Part shown: piece by piece, positions 9,894 to 16,882 of the stretch
How the letters are laid out: every line of letters starts with the position of its first letter
Position numbering within the stretch: position 1 is the first letter of the stretch
Assembly (NCBI GenBank): GCA_020446425.1
Contig: JAGRES010000015.1
Location: forward strand, 103,482 to 167,481
Reading direction: 5' to 3'
Length of the DNA: 64,000 bases
Source: Sphingobium sp.
Lineage (GTDB): Bacteria; Pseudomonadota; Alphaproteobacteria; Sphingomonadales; Sphingomonadaceae
Made by a program: the position numbers and the translations under genes
The notes under the pieces: generated by a model
The model's database searches: none
What the model was told of the DNA's origin: nothing
What the model saw: the letters and a program-made list of their open reading frames with translations, nothing else

Positions 9894-11195
9894 ATGAGTG
9901 CCGGAACGCAAGACGAAGCACGAGAGCATCGGCTGCACTACTGGATGTTCGGTGGTTTCCTTGCGGGACTGATATTGGGCCTGGTGGTGTACAGTTTCTC
10001 GGGCGGTGCACCTTGGGTCGGTTGGGTGACATCGAATGTTACCGGCCCGATTGGCCAGATATTTCTTCGCTTGCTCTTCATGCTGGTCATACCGCTGCTC
10101 GTGTCGGCGCTGGTGGTTGGCGTGGCGGAAATGGGCGAGATACGCGCGCTCAAATCAGTCGGTGTGCGTACGCTTATCTATACGATCATCGTATCCTCAA
10201 TCTCCGTCGCGCTCAGCCTTGCCGTGGTCAATCTGCTGAAGCCCGGCGCGGGAGTGGATCCAGATGCGGCGCGGGCGTTGCTCGAGACATCCGGCGCAGG
10301 GGCCAAGGCGATTGTCGACAGGGCGGGAGAGGCCAAGACCGGCGTCGATGCCATCGTTAACATCGTGCCGTCCAACTTCATTCAGGCGATGAGCGAGAAC
10401 GACATATTGGCCGTCATGTTCTTCGCGCTGATGTTCGGCATCGGCTTTTTGCTGACCGATCCCGGCAGAACGCAGGTCCTGCGTAACGGCATAGAAGGCG
10501 TGTTCGAAATATCCATGAAGCTGATCGGTGTGGTCATTCGCATGGCTCCGTTGGCGATCTTCTGCTTTATGTTCAATCTTGCCGCGCAATTCGGCTGGGA
10601 TCTGATCATCCGCCTGTCCGCCTATGTAGGTGTTGTGCTTCTTGCGCTCGCGCTGCAGATGTTCGGCGTGTTCCCGGCGCTTCTGGCGGTGCTGGGCAAG
10701 AAAAATCCGGTGGCGTTCTTCCGCGAGACGCAGGAAGCCAGCGTCATGGCCTTCGCGACGGCATCGTCCAATGCGACGCTGCCCACCGCGCTGCGTGTCG
10801 CCGACCAGAGGCTCAAGCTGCCCAAGCCGATCGCGCGCTTCGTGCTGACTATCGGCGCGACTGCCAATCAGAATGGCACGGCGATGTTCGAAGGCGTGAC
10901 GGTAATCTTCCTCGCCCAGTTTTTTGGCGTGGACCTGACGCTCGGGCAGCAGGTCACGGTGATGCTGATCTGCATATTGGGCGGGATTGGTACGGCGGGC
11001 GTGCCGGCCGGGTCGCTGCCGGTTATTGCGCTTATTCTGGGTACCATCGGTGTTCCGCCGGCGGGCATCGGGCTGGTATTGGGTGTCGACCGGCTGCTCG
11101 ACATGTGCCGCACGACCCTCAACGTGGTGGGCGACCTTGTGGCCGCGCAGGTCATCAGCACCCGCACCGACGCGAGTGAATTGCCGCCGGGCTGA
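9894..11195 (+). CDS. Dicarboxylate/amino acid:cation symporter (DctA/GltP family)
   Basis: Inner-membrane sodium- or proton-coupled symporter of 433 residues with about eight hydrophobic segments. Family signatures are present: the serine-rich stretch AFATASSNATLPTAL in the hairpin region and GATANQNGTAMFEGVTVIFLAQ, where NQNGTAM replaces the NMDGTA of many relatives. The DRLLDMCRTTLNVVGD block near the C-terminus is the conserved D...R-N substrate-binding helix. AGGGGAG precedes the ATG. C4-dicarboxylates are common carbon sources for nitrogen fixation, but glutamate or aspartate transport is also possible. It abuts a convergent ModE-like gene with no spacing. Confidence 0.88.
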   Translation: MSAGTQDEAREHRLHYWMFGGFLAGLILGLVVYSFSGGAPWVGWVTSNVTGPIGQIFLRLLFMLVIPLLVSALVVGVAEMGEIRALKSVGVRTLIYTIIVSSISVALSLAVVNLLKPGAGVDPDAARALLETSGAGAKAIVDRAGEAKTGVDAIVNIVPSNFIQAMSENDILAVMFFALMFGIGFLLTDPGRTQVLRNGIEGVFEISMKLIGVVIRMAPLAIFCFMFNLAAQFGWDLIIRLSAYVGVVLLALALQMFGVFPALLAVLGKKNPVAFFRETQEASVMAFATASSNATLPTALRVADQRLKLPKPIARFVLTIGATANQNGTAMFEGVTVIFLAQFFGVDLTLGQQVTVMLICILGGIGTAGVPAGSLPVIALILGTIGVPPAGIGLVLGVDRLLDMCRTTLNVVGDLVAAQVISTRTDASELPPG

Positions 11196-11558
11196 CTATA
11201 CCTCTGGCTGCAACAGGCCGCTCAGCATCTGCCAGTCAGGGCTCTGATCTGCCTGTTCGGCCTGAGCCTGCAGCGCGCGATAATGGGTCAGGACCTCGCG
11301 GCCCATGGCCGAAACGGACGCGCCGCCGCCTTTCGCGCCGCCTGCGCTGGTTTCTACCAATGGCGCGCGCCAGCACCGGTTCATCACCTCTACCAGCATC
11401 CAGCAGCGGCGATAGCTCATGCCGAGCGCCCGGCCTGCCGCTGAGATCGAGCCATGCGCGATGATCGCATCCAACAGGTCGGCCTTGCCCGGTCCCATGG
11501 CGATGTCGTCGCCACAATAAATCTGGATCTTGATCTTCAGTAGAGGTGCTCCAGCCAT
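11196..11558 (-). CDS. ModE-type winged-helix regulator, DNA-binding domain only
   Basis: A 120-residue protein matching the N-terminal LysR/ModE-like winged helix of the molybdate-responsive regulator ModE: KADLLDAIIAHGSISAAGRALGMSYRRCWMLVEVMN is the helix-turn-helix, followed by a glycine-rich wing. There is no C-terminal TOBE/Mop molybdate-binding domain. Such short forms may sense nothing directly or work with a separate molybdate binder. modBC, with a ModE-box-like palindrome, lies about 35 kb away (46.0 kb), so a regulatory link is plausible but inferred. The gene follows the ridA-like gene on the minus strand. Confidence 0.8.
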   Translation of the reverse strand: MAGAPLLKIKIQIYCGDDIAMGPGKADLLDAIIAHGSISAAGRALGMSYRRCWMLVEVMNRCWRAPLVETSAGGAKGGGASVSAMGREVLTHYRALQAQAEQADQSPDWQMLSGLLQPEV

Positions 11559-11576
11559 GGTCAGAGCATAATGCGC

Positions 11577-12050
11577 TTATGCCACTTCGAAAATAGCTTC
11601 GACCTCGACCGCGCAATCCATCGGCAGTTCGGCCACGCCGACCGTCGAGCGGGCGTGCTTGCCTGCCTCACCGAAAATTTCGACCATCAGGTCGGATGCG
11701 CCGTTCATGATCTGCGGAATGGCCGCATAGTCGGGTGTCGTATTGATGAACCCGCCGAGGCGTACGCAGCGCACTACCTTGTTGAGATCGCCATCCAATG
11801 CGGCCTTGACCTGCGCGATGACATTGAGGGCGCAGATACGGGCGGCTTCTCGCCCCATTTCATCTGACACTCCGCCGCCAAGCTTGCCTTTATGGCGTTC
11901 GGCCAGCTTGCCGTCTGCGCCGAAACACACCTGTCCGGCAACGAATATCAGATTGCCTGAGCGAACATAGGGCACATAATTGGCCGCTGGCGCAGGTGCG
12001 GGCGGCAGTGCAATGCCAAGCTCGTTCAGGCGCTGCTCAATGTTGCTCAT
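11577..12050 (-). CDS. RidA family enamine/imine deaminase-like protein
   Basis: A 157-residue member of the RidA/YjgF family, whose archetype hydrolyses reactive 2-aminoacrylate and other enamines made by PLP enzymes. Typical features are the N-terminal LNELGIALPPAPAPAANYVPYVRSGN, the strand LIFVAGQVCF and the final AELPMDCAVEVEAIFEV. The length (about 150 rather than 125) and the PAPAANY start match the longer YjgF/Rid7-like subgroup common in Proteobacteria. It is 18 bases upstream of the ModE-like gene and probably cotranscribed. A link to nitrogen fixation is not shown. Confidence 0.85.
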   Translation of the reverse strand: MSNIEQRLNELGIALPPAPAPAANYVPYVRSGNLIFVAGQVCFGADGKLAERHKGKLGGGVSDEMGREAARICALNVIAQVKAALDGDLNKVVRCVRLGGFINTTPDYAAIPQIMNGASDLMVEIFGEAGKHARSTVGVAELPMDCAVEVEAIFEVA

Positions 12051-12118
12051 GACAGATAGTCTACCTTCAGGAAAATGGGGCCGGGAGCGGCTGTCACAGA
12101 GCCTATCTCATGATGGAT

Positions 12119-12181
12119 TTCCCCGTTCAACAGGGAAAGTACCGGGGAGTATGTATTTTTGGGGAAATCCTGAGCGAGTGG
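12119..12181 (-). repeat. Dispersed degenerate repeat, copy A
   Basis: Bases 12119-12150 match 55341-55372 at 26 of 32 positions, and bases 12163-12181 are identical over 19 bases to 48078-48096. Copy A thus joins two sequence blocks found separately elsewhere in the window. On the minus strand it would encode peptide remnants such as LPLAQDF and SLLNGE. An open frame over 12047-12274 (-) spans it but has no ribosome site and is not called as a gene. The rest of the 12051-12291 gap shows no other feature. Confidence 0.55.
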
Positions 12182-12291
12182 TAACGCCTGTCGGCCTGAC
12201 TGCACCTCCAGGCATATTTCAGCAAAACCCACTGACGGAATGACTGGCGCATAGGGGGTAGCATTAGCCGCCATTGTCGCGGCATTTGTTT

Positions 12292-12585
12292 TCAGCCGAA
12301 TTTATACAGGATGCCGAAGCCGCCGCGTGGATAATTCCATTCGACTTCCCCGGTTGCTGACGTGACGATCCGGCATGTCCCGCATTCCAGGCAGCCGTCG
12401 GGCGCGATTTCGATCTGCCCCTGGTCATTGGCGCTATAGCAGCCGGCTGGACACATATATTCGAGCGAACGCAGCTGGGCGGACGGTATCTTGTGTGGCC
12501 GCACGCTGATGTGCGGCTTTCCCGCGTCGACGACGAAGCGATTGAAATAGAGCTTGTCTTCTACCTTGATCATGCTTTCGGCCAT
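12292..12585 (-). CDS. FixX-like ferredoxin
   Basis: A 97-residue ferredoxin-like protein very similar to the FixX encoded at 43554: the shared cores include [22 protein letters not shown] and [16 protein letters not shown]. FixX is the iron-sulfur partner of the FixABC electron-bifurcating complex. This second copy has no FixABC next to it; it lies last in a minus-strand set with two ferritin-like genes. The start at 12585 ([17 protein letters not shown]) was chosen for the GGAGACAGG ribosome site and alignment with FixX. It may act as electron donor to the neighbouring diiron proteins or as a spare FixX; both are inference. Confidence 0.9.
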   Translation of the reverse strand: MAESMIKVEDKLYFNRFVVDAGKPHISVRPHKIPSAQLRSLEYMCPAGCYSANDQGQIEIAPDGCLECGTCRIVTSATGEVEWNYPRGGFGILYKFG

Positions 12586-12687
12586 GACCTGTCTCCATCT
12601 ATGCCCGGCGCTTGCTGGGCGTGTTACGCGATTGCACGGCATGTATATGCCGGTGAAAAGCCATCGGACGCCGGGAAATGGCCAATC

Positions 12688-13167
12688 CTATATGTTCAGT
12701 GTCACCGTCTTCCCCTGGGCCCTGGCGGCAATCCACCGCTTGAGTTCGGTGACATGAGCTTTTTCCTCGTCCACGAACTCTCGCGCAAAGGCTATGATCT
12801 CGGGATCGGTCGCCCTCGCCAGAACGTCGGAATAATAGTTCAGCCCCGCCATCTCTGCCGCCAGTGCGGTTTCGAGGGCTTCGTCGGGACCGATCAACGG
12901 GTCCGCGGCCCAGATTGCGGCGGATTCCGGGCTTTCATCATCAGGCCATACAAATTCCCCCGATTTCAGTTCGGGAATATCGCGAAACCCCGACCGCTCA
13001 CGCGCATCGGCCAAATGAAGCCGTGAATAATGTGAGAGTTGTCGAAACAGCTTGCCGACCTCAGCATTACCGCCGCCTTCCATCGCGTCGGCCAGATGAG
13101 CAAAGCGGTCCGCCGCCTCGCGTTCCAGTTGAATGGCATGTGCCAGAAATTCTTCGACTGTTTCCAT
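12688..13167 (-). CDS. Ferritin-like (rubrerythrin-type) diiron protein
   Basis: A 159-residue all-helical protein with E-x2-H type metal motifs: EREAADRFAHLAD in the first helix and EEKAHVTELKRW in the last. This matches rubrerythrin/ferritin-like four-helix bundles. It is a paralogue of the C-terminal domain of the next gene upstream (13244-14164): both have VEEFLAHAI/VDEFLGYAV starts, a FVWPD/YVWPD block and the EE-x-H ending. No rubredoxin domain is present. The start at 13167 (METVEEF) was chosen for the GGGG site upstream; 13185 is an alternative. It probably scavenges peroxide or oxygen, or handles iron, near nitrogenase. Confidence 0.82.
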   Translation of the reverse strand: METVEEFLAHAIQLEREAADRFAHLADAMEGGGNAEVGKLFRQLSHYSRLHLADARERSGFRDIPELKSGEFVWPDDESPESAAIWAADPLIGPDEALETALAAEMAGLNYYSDVLARATDPEIIAFAREFVDEEKAHVTELKRWIAARAQGKTVTLNI

Positions 13168-13243
13168 GGGTGCCCCATCGTTCATGCTATCGGGATGTCC
13201 CGGCCTCGCACGCATACGCCACGCGATGCCGGGACACCGATGT

Positions 13244-14164
13244 TCAGCTTACCGCTTCCTCCACTTCCGGGTGGGCGATGTTCCATTCCTCGCGGGTGAT
13301 CGACGCCTCCAGGATTTTCAGATGCTCGGCCTCTTCCCTGACGAAGAGCTTAGCCATCTCGGCGACCTCGGCGACGTCCGATGTCGCGCCCATCGCCATA
13401 TAGAATTCATAGCCGCGCCGTTCACCCAACAGCGCTGCCTTCAGTGCATCGAGCCGGCTCATATTGGGATCTCCGGCCATGAGCGACGTGCGTTCCGGCG
13501 TCGCCTGATCGGGCCACACATAGTCGGGTGGAATGACAGCATCGGCATCGAGTTTGGACGCCATTTCCTTGGCCTCCTTCAGATGTTGACGGGAAAAGCC
13601 GGCGAGCTGGTAGAACAGCTTGGCGACTTCGTCATTGCCGCATGCCTTCATATCCTCGGCAAGAGCATAGAAATGGGTTGCGGCATCTTCCTCGATCTTA
13701 ACCGCATAGCCCAGGAATTCGTCGACGCTCCCGATCTTGATACCGCCTGTGAAACGCTTGGCGGCGTGGGTGATATGCGGGCGTTGAACGGGCAGGGTCT
13801 CGTCGCCCTCAAACCGTACCATGATGTCCTCGTTGCGCACGAAGCATTGGCAGGCGAGGCGATGGCGCGGTGGCATGTCGTTCACCTCAGCCTCGAAAAT
13901 CTCCTCCTTGGTGATTTTGCCGAGCTGCTTCAGCGTTTCCTTTTCCTCCTCGGTCAGCGCGATGCCATATTTGCTGTACTTGGTCGGTGCATAGAGATGC
14001 TCGACTTCGACTACGCATGATCCGCAATTGCCGTCCTGGCAATCGAAGGGGATGGGGATGTTGTGTTGTTTGGCAACGGCTAGGACAGTCCCGCGATCTC
14101 CGGCGACCGCATAGACTGTGACGTCCTTTGCCATGCGCGGAGAAGAAAAAGTAACATTGGCCAT
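13244..14164 (-). CDS. FeSII (Shethna-type) [2Fe-2S] ferredoxin fused to a ferritin-like domain
   Basis: A 306-residue two-domain protein. Residues 1 to about 130 match the Azotobacter FeSII/Shethna II protein: MANVTFSSP start, C-x4-C-x2-C in CQDGNCGSC, a long lysine/glutamate-rich insertion, then RLACQ with the fourth cysteine. FeSII binds nitrogenase under oxygen stress and shields it in an inactive complex. Residues about 145-306 are a ferritin-like bundle with EEDAATHFYALAED and EEAEHLKIL, paralogous to the 12688 gene. AGGAG precedes the ATG at 14164 and a sigma-54-like element lies 60 bases upstream. The fusion suggests an oxygen-protection protein with its own peroxidase/oxidase module. 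Function is inferred from the domains. Confidence 0.88.
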   Translation of the reverse strand: MANVTFSSPRMAKDVTVYAVAGDRGTVLAVAKQHNIPIPFDCQDGNCGSCVVEVEHLYAPTKYSKYGIALTEEEKETLKQLGKITKEEIFEAEVNDMPPRHRLACQCFVRNEDIMVRFEGDETLPVQRPHITHAAKRFTGGIKIGSVDEFLGYAVKIEEDAATHFYALAEDMKACGNDEVAKLFYQLAGFSRQHLKEAKEMASKLDADAVIPPDYVWPDQATPERTSLMAGDPNMSRLDALKAALLGERRGYEFYMAMGATSDVAEVAEMAKLFVREEAEHLKILEASITREEWNIAHPEVEEAVS

Positions 14165-14222
14165 AGCAAACTCCTGCAAATCGGGGTCGTAAATTCAGCG
14201 ATCCTCGCTTGCAGCAACACAA

Positions 14223-14238
14223 AGCAACAACCATGCCA
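14223..14238 (-). promoter_or_regulatory. Sigma-54 promoter of the FeSII-ferritin operon
   Basis: On the minus strand this reads TGGCAT-N5-TTGCT, with GG and GC separated by exactly ten bases. It lies about 60 bases before the FeSII-ferritin start and about 66 bases from the NifA site at 14304-14319. Confidence 0.7.
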
Positions 14239-14303
14239 ATGGCGGTTTTCCGGGATATTCCGCCGATATCGCAATTTATTTCGGAACAATAACGCGCCAC
14301 AAA

Positions 14304-14319
14304 TGTGCCCTTTGAAACA
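14304..14319. promoter_or_regulatory. NifA upstream activator site (TGT-N10-ACA)
   Basis: Exact TGT-N10-ACA palindrome in the divergent intergenic region. It is positioned to serve the minus-strand sigma-54 element at 14223-14238 and also the plus-strand element at 14452-14467. Confidence 0.75.
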
Positions 14320-14392
14320 CCATTGTCCAGAACCGCTCCCTTTGCTGCCAAACACAACAAAACCGGTAAATCCGACATGAATGTTACCCCTA

Positions 14393-14408
14393 TGTAGGCT
14401 TTGCGACA
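14393..14408. promoter_or_regulatory. NifA upstream activator site (TGT-N10-ACA)
   Basis: A second exact TGT-N10-ACA in the same intergenic region, 44 bases before the -24 element at 14452. The roughly 340-base gap (14165-14501) holds no gene, only these control sites. Confidence 0.7.
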
Positions 14409-14451
14409 CGCTGTTCAGCTAAAAACCACGGGAATGAGCCATTCCCCGGGT

Positions 14452-14467
14452 TGGCACGATAGCTGCA
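14452..14467 (+). promoter_or_regulatory. Sigma-54 promoter of the ferredoxin-LRV-nifT operon
   Basis: TGGCAC-N5-CTGCA with GG-N10-GC spacing, about 35 bases before the ferredoxin start codon. A GGAGGA ribosome site lies between. Confidence 0.85.
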
Positions 14468-14501
14468 TCTCTTTCCGGCGGGATAACCCTCGGAGGACCA
14501 A

Positions 14502-14696
14502 ATGGCTTACAAGATTATTGCATCGCAATGCACCGGTTGCAGCGCCTGCGAATTTGAATGCCCGAATGCGGCGATTTCGATGAAGGGGGATACTTTCATC
14601 ATCGACCCCAACAAATGCACCGAGTGTGAGGGAGAATATGATCATCCGCAGTGCGACACGGTGTGCCCGGTTCCCAAGACCTGCGTGCCTGCCTGA
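14502..14696 (+). CDS. 2[4Fe-4S] ferredoxin, nif-associated
   Basis: A 64-residue bacterial-type ferredoxin. The first cluster motif is [12 protein letters not shown] and the second [18 protein letters not shown], with a short insertion between the second and third cysteine of cluster two, as in FdxN-type ferredoxins that donate electrons to nitrogenase or NifB. It resembles the FdxN after nifB at 18459 and is probably a duplicate. First gene of a sigma-54 controlled operon with the LRV gene, nifT and a SIR2-like gene. Confidence 0.92.
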   Translation: MAYKIIASQCTGCSACEFECPNAAISMKGDTFIIDPNKCTECEGEYDHPQCDTVCPVPKTCVPA

Positions 14697-14716
14697 TAGA
14701 TGATCGAATTCAGGCC

Positions 14717-15592
14717 GTGAGCCCGGACCTCATCGACCTGCCCGAAGATGAATTCGGCGCGGCGCTGGATTGGCGGGGCAAGCCGATCCGCTGCCGCGAA
14801 TGCGATCATCTCAAGATGAACGAGGAGGGGCTCTGCAAGAAGGGCAAGGCCTGCATCCGTGATCGCCGCGCCCGGCGTGTCGACCGTTTCCTTCAGGAGA
14901 ATAAGAGCCTTGCTGACAGCTATCTCGACCACCCCTATTTCGAGGTACGCGCATGCGCGGCGCAATATGCGAGCGTCTTTCGCCTTGTTCCGCTGCTGGA
15001 CGACCCGGAGCCAGAGGTGCGGGCCGTTGCAACCATGCGGCTGCCCAATGATCGCATCGCACGGATGGTGGATGATGAAGACTCGCGCGTTCGCGTGGCG
15101 GCTGCTGCGCGGCTTAAGGGCAAGGAACTGATGCCGTTGATCCACGACCCGGAATATATGGTGCGCATTACTGCGGTGAGGAAGATGCCGCCGGAACTGC
15201 TGCCGCTGGTACGGCACGATCCTGACCCCGAGGTGCGAGCCTGGGTGGCGCGGCGGATCGACCCGCGCGCGCTGGCCGACATGGCGTTCGATCATGACGC
15301 GCAGGTGCGGTTGCAGGTGGCTGCGCGTATTCCGCTCGACCAACTCGCCCTGATGATCAGGGACAGCGACATGCGTGTGCGCTTCGCCGTCGCGGAGCGG
15401 ATCGCCGAGGAAGAGCTGTTCGTGATGCTGGACGACGCCGAGCCGGCCATTCGTGATTTGGCGCGCCAGCGTATCGAGGCGGTCGAAGAACTGGCCGATC
15501 GTCTGGCCGCCCACCGTGGCAAGCATGACCGGCGGCCGATGCTCAAACTTGTTCATGGGGAGAGGGACCAACAAGAGGAGACCGAACAATGA
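14717..15592 (+). CDS. [4Fe-4S]-binding leucine-rich-repeat-variant (LRV) protein
   Basis: About 291 residues. The N-terminal part has a cysteine cluster (IRCRECDHLKMNEEGLC...KAC), matching the small Fe-S domain of the Azotobacter LRV protein. The rest is a run of about 24-residue helical repeats such as DPEPEVRAVATMRLPND and DEDSRVRVAAAARL. The function of LRV proteins is unknown; they occur in nif regions. The start is uncertain: GTG at 14717 (VSPDLIDLPEDEFG) follows the ferredoxin stop by 20 bases; the open frame also continues back into the ferredoxin gene. The end overlaps the nifT start by four bases. Confidence 0.88.
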   Translation: MSPDLIDLPEDEFGAALDWRGKPIRCRECDHLKMNEEGLCKKGKACIRDRRARRVDRFLQENKSLADSYLDHPYFEVRACAAQYASVFRLVPLLDDPEPEVRAVATMRLPNDRIARMVDDEDSRVRVAAAARLKGKELMPLIHDPEYMVRITAVRKMPPELLPLVRHDPDPEVRAWVARRIDPRALADMAFDHDAQVRLQVAARIPLDQLALMIRDSDMRVRFAVAERIAEEELFVMLDDAEPAIRDLARQRIEAVEELADRLAAHRGKHDRRPMLKLVHGERDQQEETEQ

Positions 15593-15801
15593 AAGTCATG
15601 ATCAGGCGCTCGGAAGGAGCGCTTTCCGCCTATGTCCCCAAAAAGGATCTTGAGGAGCCTATTGTGGAAACCGAGCTCGACAGCCTGTGGGGCGGCTGGG
15701 TGCGGCTTGGCAATGGCTGGGTGCTGGAGCTGCCGGATATGGCGGACGACACGCGCTTGCCGATCACCGTAAACGCCCGCAAGCGCAGCGAGGAGGAATG
15801 A
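15589..15801 (+). CDS. nifT: Nitrogen fixation protein NifT/FixU
   Basis: A 70-residue protein with the family pattern MKVMIRRSEG...LSAYVPKKDLEEPIVETE...LWGGWVRLGNGWVLELP. The role of NifT is unknown; it is dispensable in several diazotrophs and often sits near nifB, nifZ or nifK. Here it lies between the LRV gene (ATGA-type overlap) and the SIR2-like gene (one base apart). Confidence 0.95.
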   Translation: MKVMIRRSEGALSAYVPKKDLEEPIVETELDSLWGGWVRLGNGWVLELPDMADDTRLPITVNARKRSEEE

Positions 15802-15802
15802 C

Positions 15803-16645
15803 ATGACGACGACGCTCGCCAATCCGAAACTTGCCGTGAAGGAAATCGCCGAAGGGCTGCGCGCCGGGGACATTGTGCCGTATCTCGGGCCTGCTATTTC
15901 CGCGCTTTCATCGCCGCAAGCCCCCATGTCTCCGGACGATCTCGCAGCCTTCTTCGGCTCTAAGGTAACGCTGCCCAAACGCGCCATAGGCAATGCCTGG
16001 GCCAGCGCGCAATATATCGAGAGCTACAAGCACCGCAGCACGGTGACCGCGCTGATGGCGGAAGCATTTTCCACGCCCGTCGCGCCGTCTGCCTTTCATG
16101 AGTGGCTGGCCGGGCTGGGCCTGCCCTTGATCGTGGACAGCTGGTATGCCTCAGAAATGCGTGGTGCGCTCAGCGGTCGCGATGGCTGGATAGAAGTGCA
16201 GGGCATCACGCGTGCCGGTATTGGCGAAGATTGCTGGTATCGCTTCTATGGTCCCGATGGCAGCCAGACCGATACGGCGGCTGCATCGGCAGCCCGGACC
16301 ATAGTCTACACGCCCCATGGCGGGATTGCGCCTGAGCAGAACTTCCTGATCACCGATGCCGATTATGTCGAGATATTGACCGAGATCGATATCCAGACAC
16401 CGATCCCGGAAGTGGTCCGCCAGCGCCGCACGGGCAAGCCGTTCCTGTTCGTCGGCTGCCGCTTCCACGACCAGATGCTGCGCAGCTATGCGCGGCAGAT
16501 CATCAAGCGCTCTGGTGATCCGCATTATGCGGTGGTCGATCTCGCCAGCCTGACACGCAACGAACTGCGGTTCCTCGACGAGCAGAATATCACGCCGGTC
16601 GAGATGGATCTGGCCGAATTTCTTGAGGTGCTCCCCGCCGCTTGA
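15803..16645 (+). CDS. SIR2-like domain protein, nif-associated
   Basis: A 280-residue protein with SIR2-like features: an N-terminal GDIVPYLGPAIS in place of the GAGIS motif, a central HEWLAGLGLPLIVDSWY reminiscent of the NWD strand region, VYTPHGGIAPEQNFLITDADYVE (like the H-G and LT..DY segment of SIR2_2 domains) and GKPFLFVGCRFHDQMLRSYARQI. Members with this architecture (SIR2_2) bind NAD in some defence proteins, while here the partner genes are nif genes. Whether it hydrolyses NAD or deacylates proteins is unknown. It begins one base after nifT and is followed by a terminator. AGGAGG precedes the ATG. Confidence 0.75.
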   Translation: MTTTLANPKLAVKEIAEGLRAGDIVPYLGPAISALSSPQAPMSPDDLAAFFGSKVTLPKRAIGNAWASAQYIESYKHRSTVTALMAEAFSTPVAPSAFHEWLAGLGLPLIVDSWYASEMRGALSGRDGWIEVQGITRAGIGEDCWYRFYGPDGSQTDTAAASAARTIVYTPHGGIAPEQNFLITDADYVEILTEIDIQTPIPEVVRQRRTGKPFLFVGCRFHDQMLRSYARQIIKRSGDPHYAVVDLASLTRNELRFLDEQNITPVEMDLAEFLEVLPAA

Positions 16646-16670
16646 ACCGGCGCCGACAGGCTTTTCTCCT

Positions 16671-16700
16671 GCCCCGCTTCATTGGCGGGGCTTTTTGTTT
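16671..16700 (+). terminator. Rho-independent terminator after the SIR2-like gene
   Basis: GCCCCGC (16671-16677) pairs with GCGGGGC (16685-16691) around a seven-base loop, followed by a T-run. It separates this operon from nifB. Confidence 0.9.
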
Positions 16701-16706
16701 GGTATT

Positions 16707-16722
16707 TGTGCCGTTCGCGACA
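16707..16722. promoter_or_regulatory. NifA upstream activator site before nifB
   Basis: Exact TGT-N10-ACA, about 100 bases upstream of the nifB -24 element, which is a typical distance. Confidence 0.8.
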
Positions 16723-16820
16723 TTGTGCGGATTTTCCCGCGTCGCCATCGCGACAATGTCTGAACACGCGCTCGTGTTGCAGTGCGTCATAAATCGCGAA
16801 AATCCGTCCCTTTCTCCGAT

Positions 16821-16836
16821 TGGCACGGCCATTGCT
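16821..16836 (+). promoter_or_regulatory. Sigma-54 promoter of nifB
   Basis: TGGCAC-N5-TTGCT with GG-N10-GC spacing, 46 bases before the nifB start. Confidence 0.9.
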
Positions 16837-16882
16837 TATCTTACCGTATCGTTAATTCAGCCGAGGATCGAGGAACCACATC

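Noticed and set aside
12047-12274. A 75-codon minus-strand frame after the ridA-like gene
   Set aside because: It overlaps the dispersed repeat copy A, has no ribosome site and the peptide looks like a degenerate remnant.
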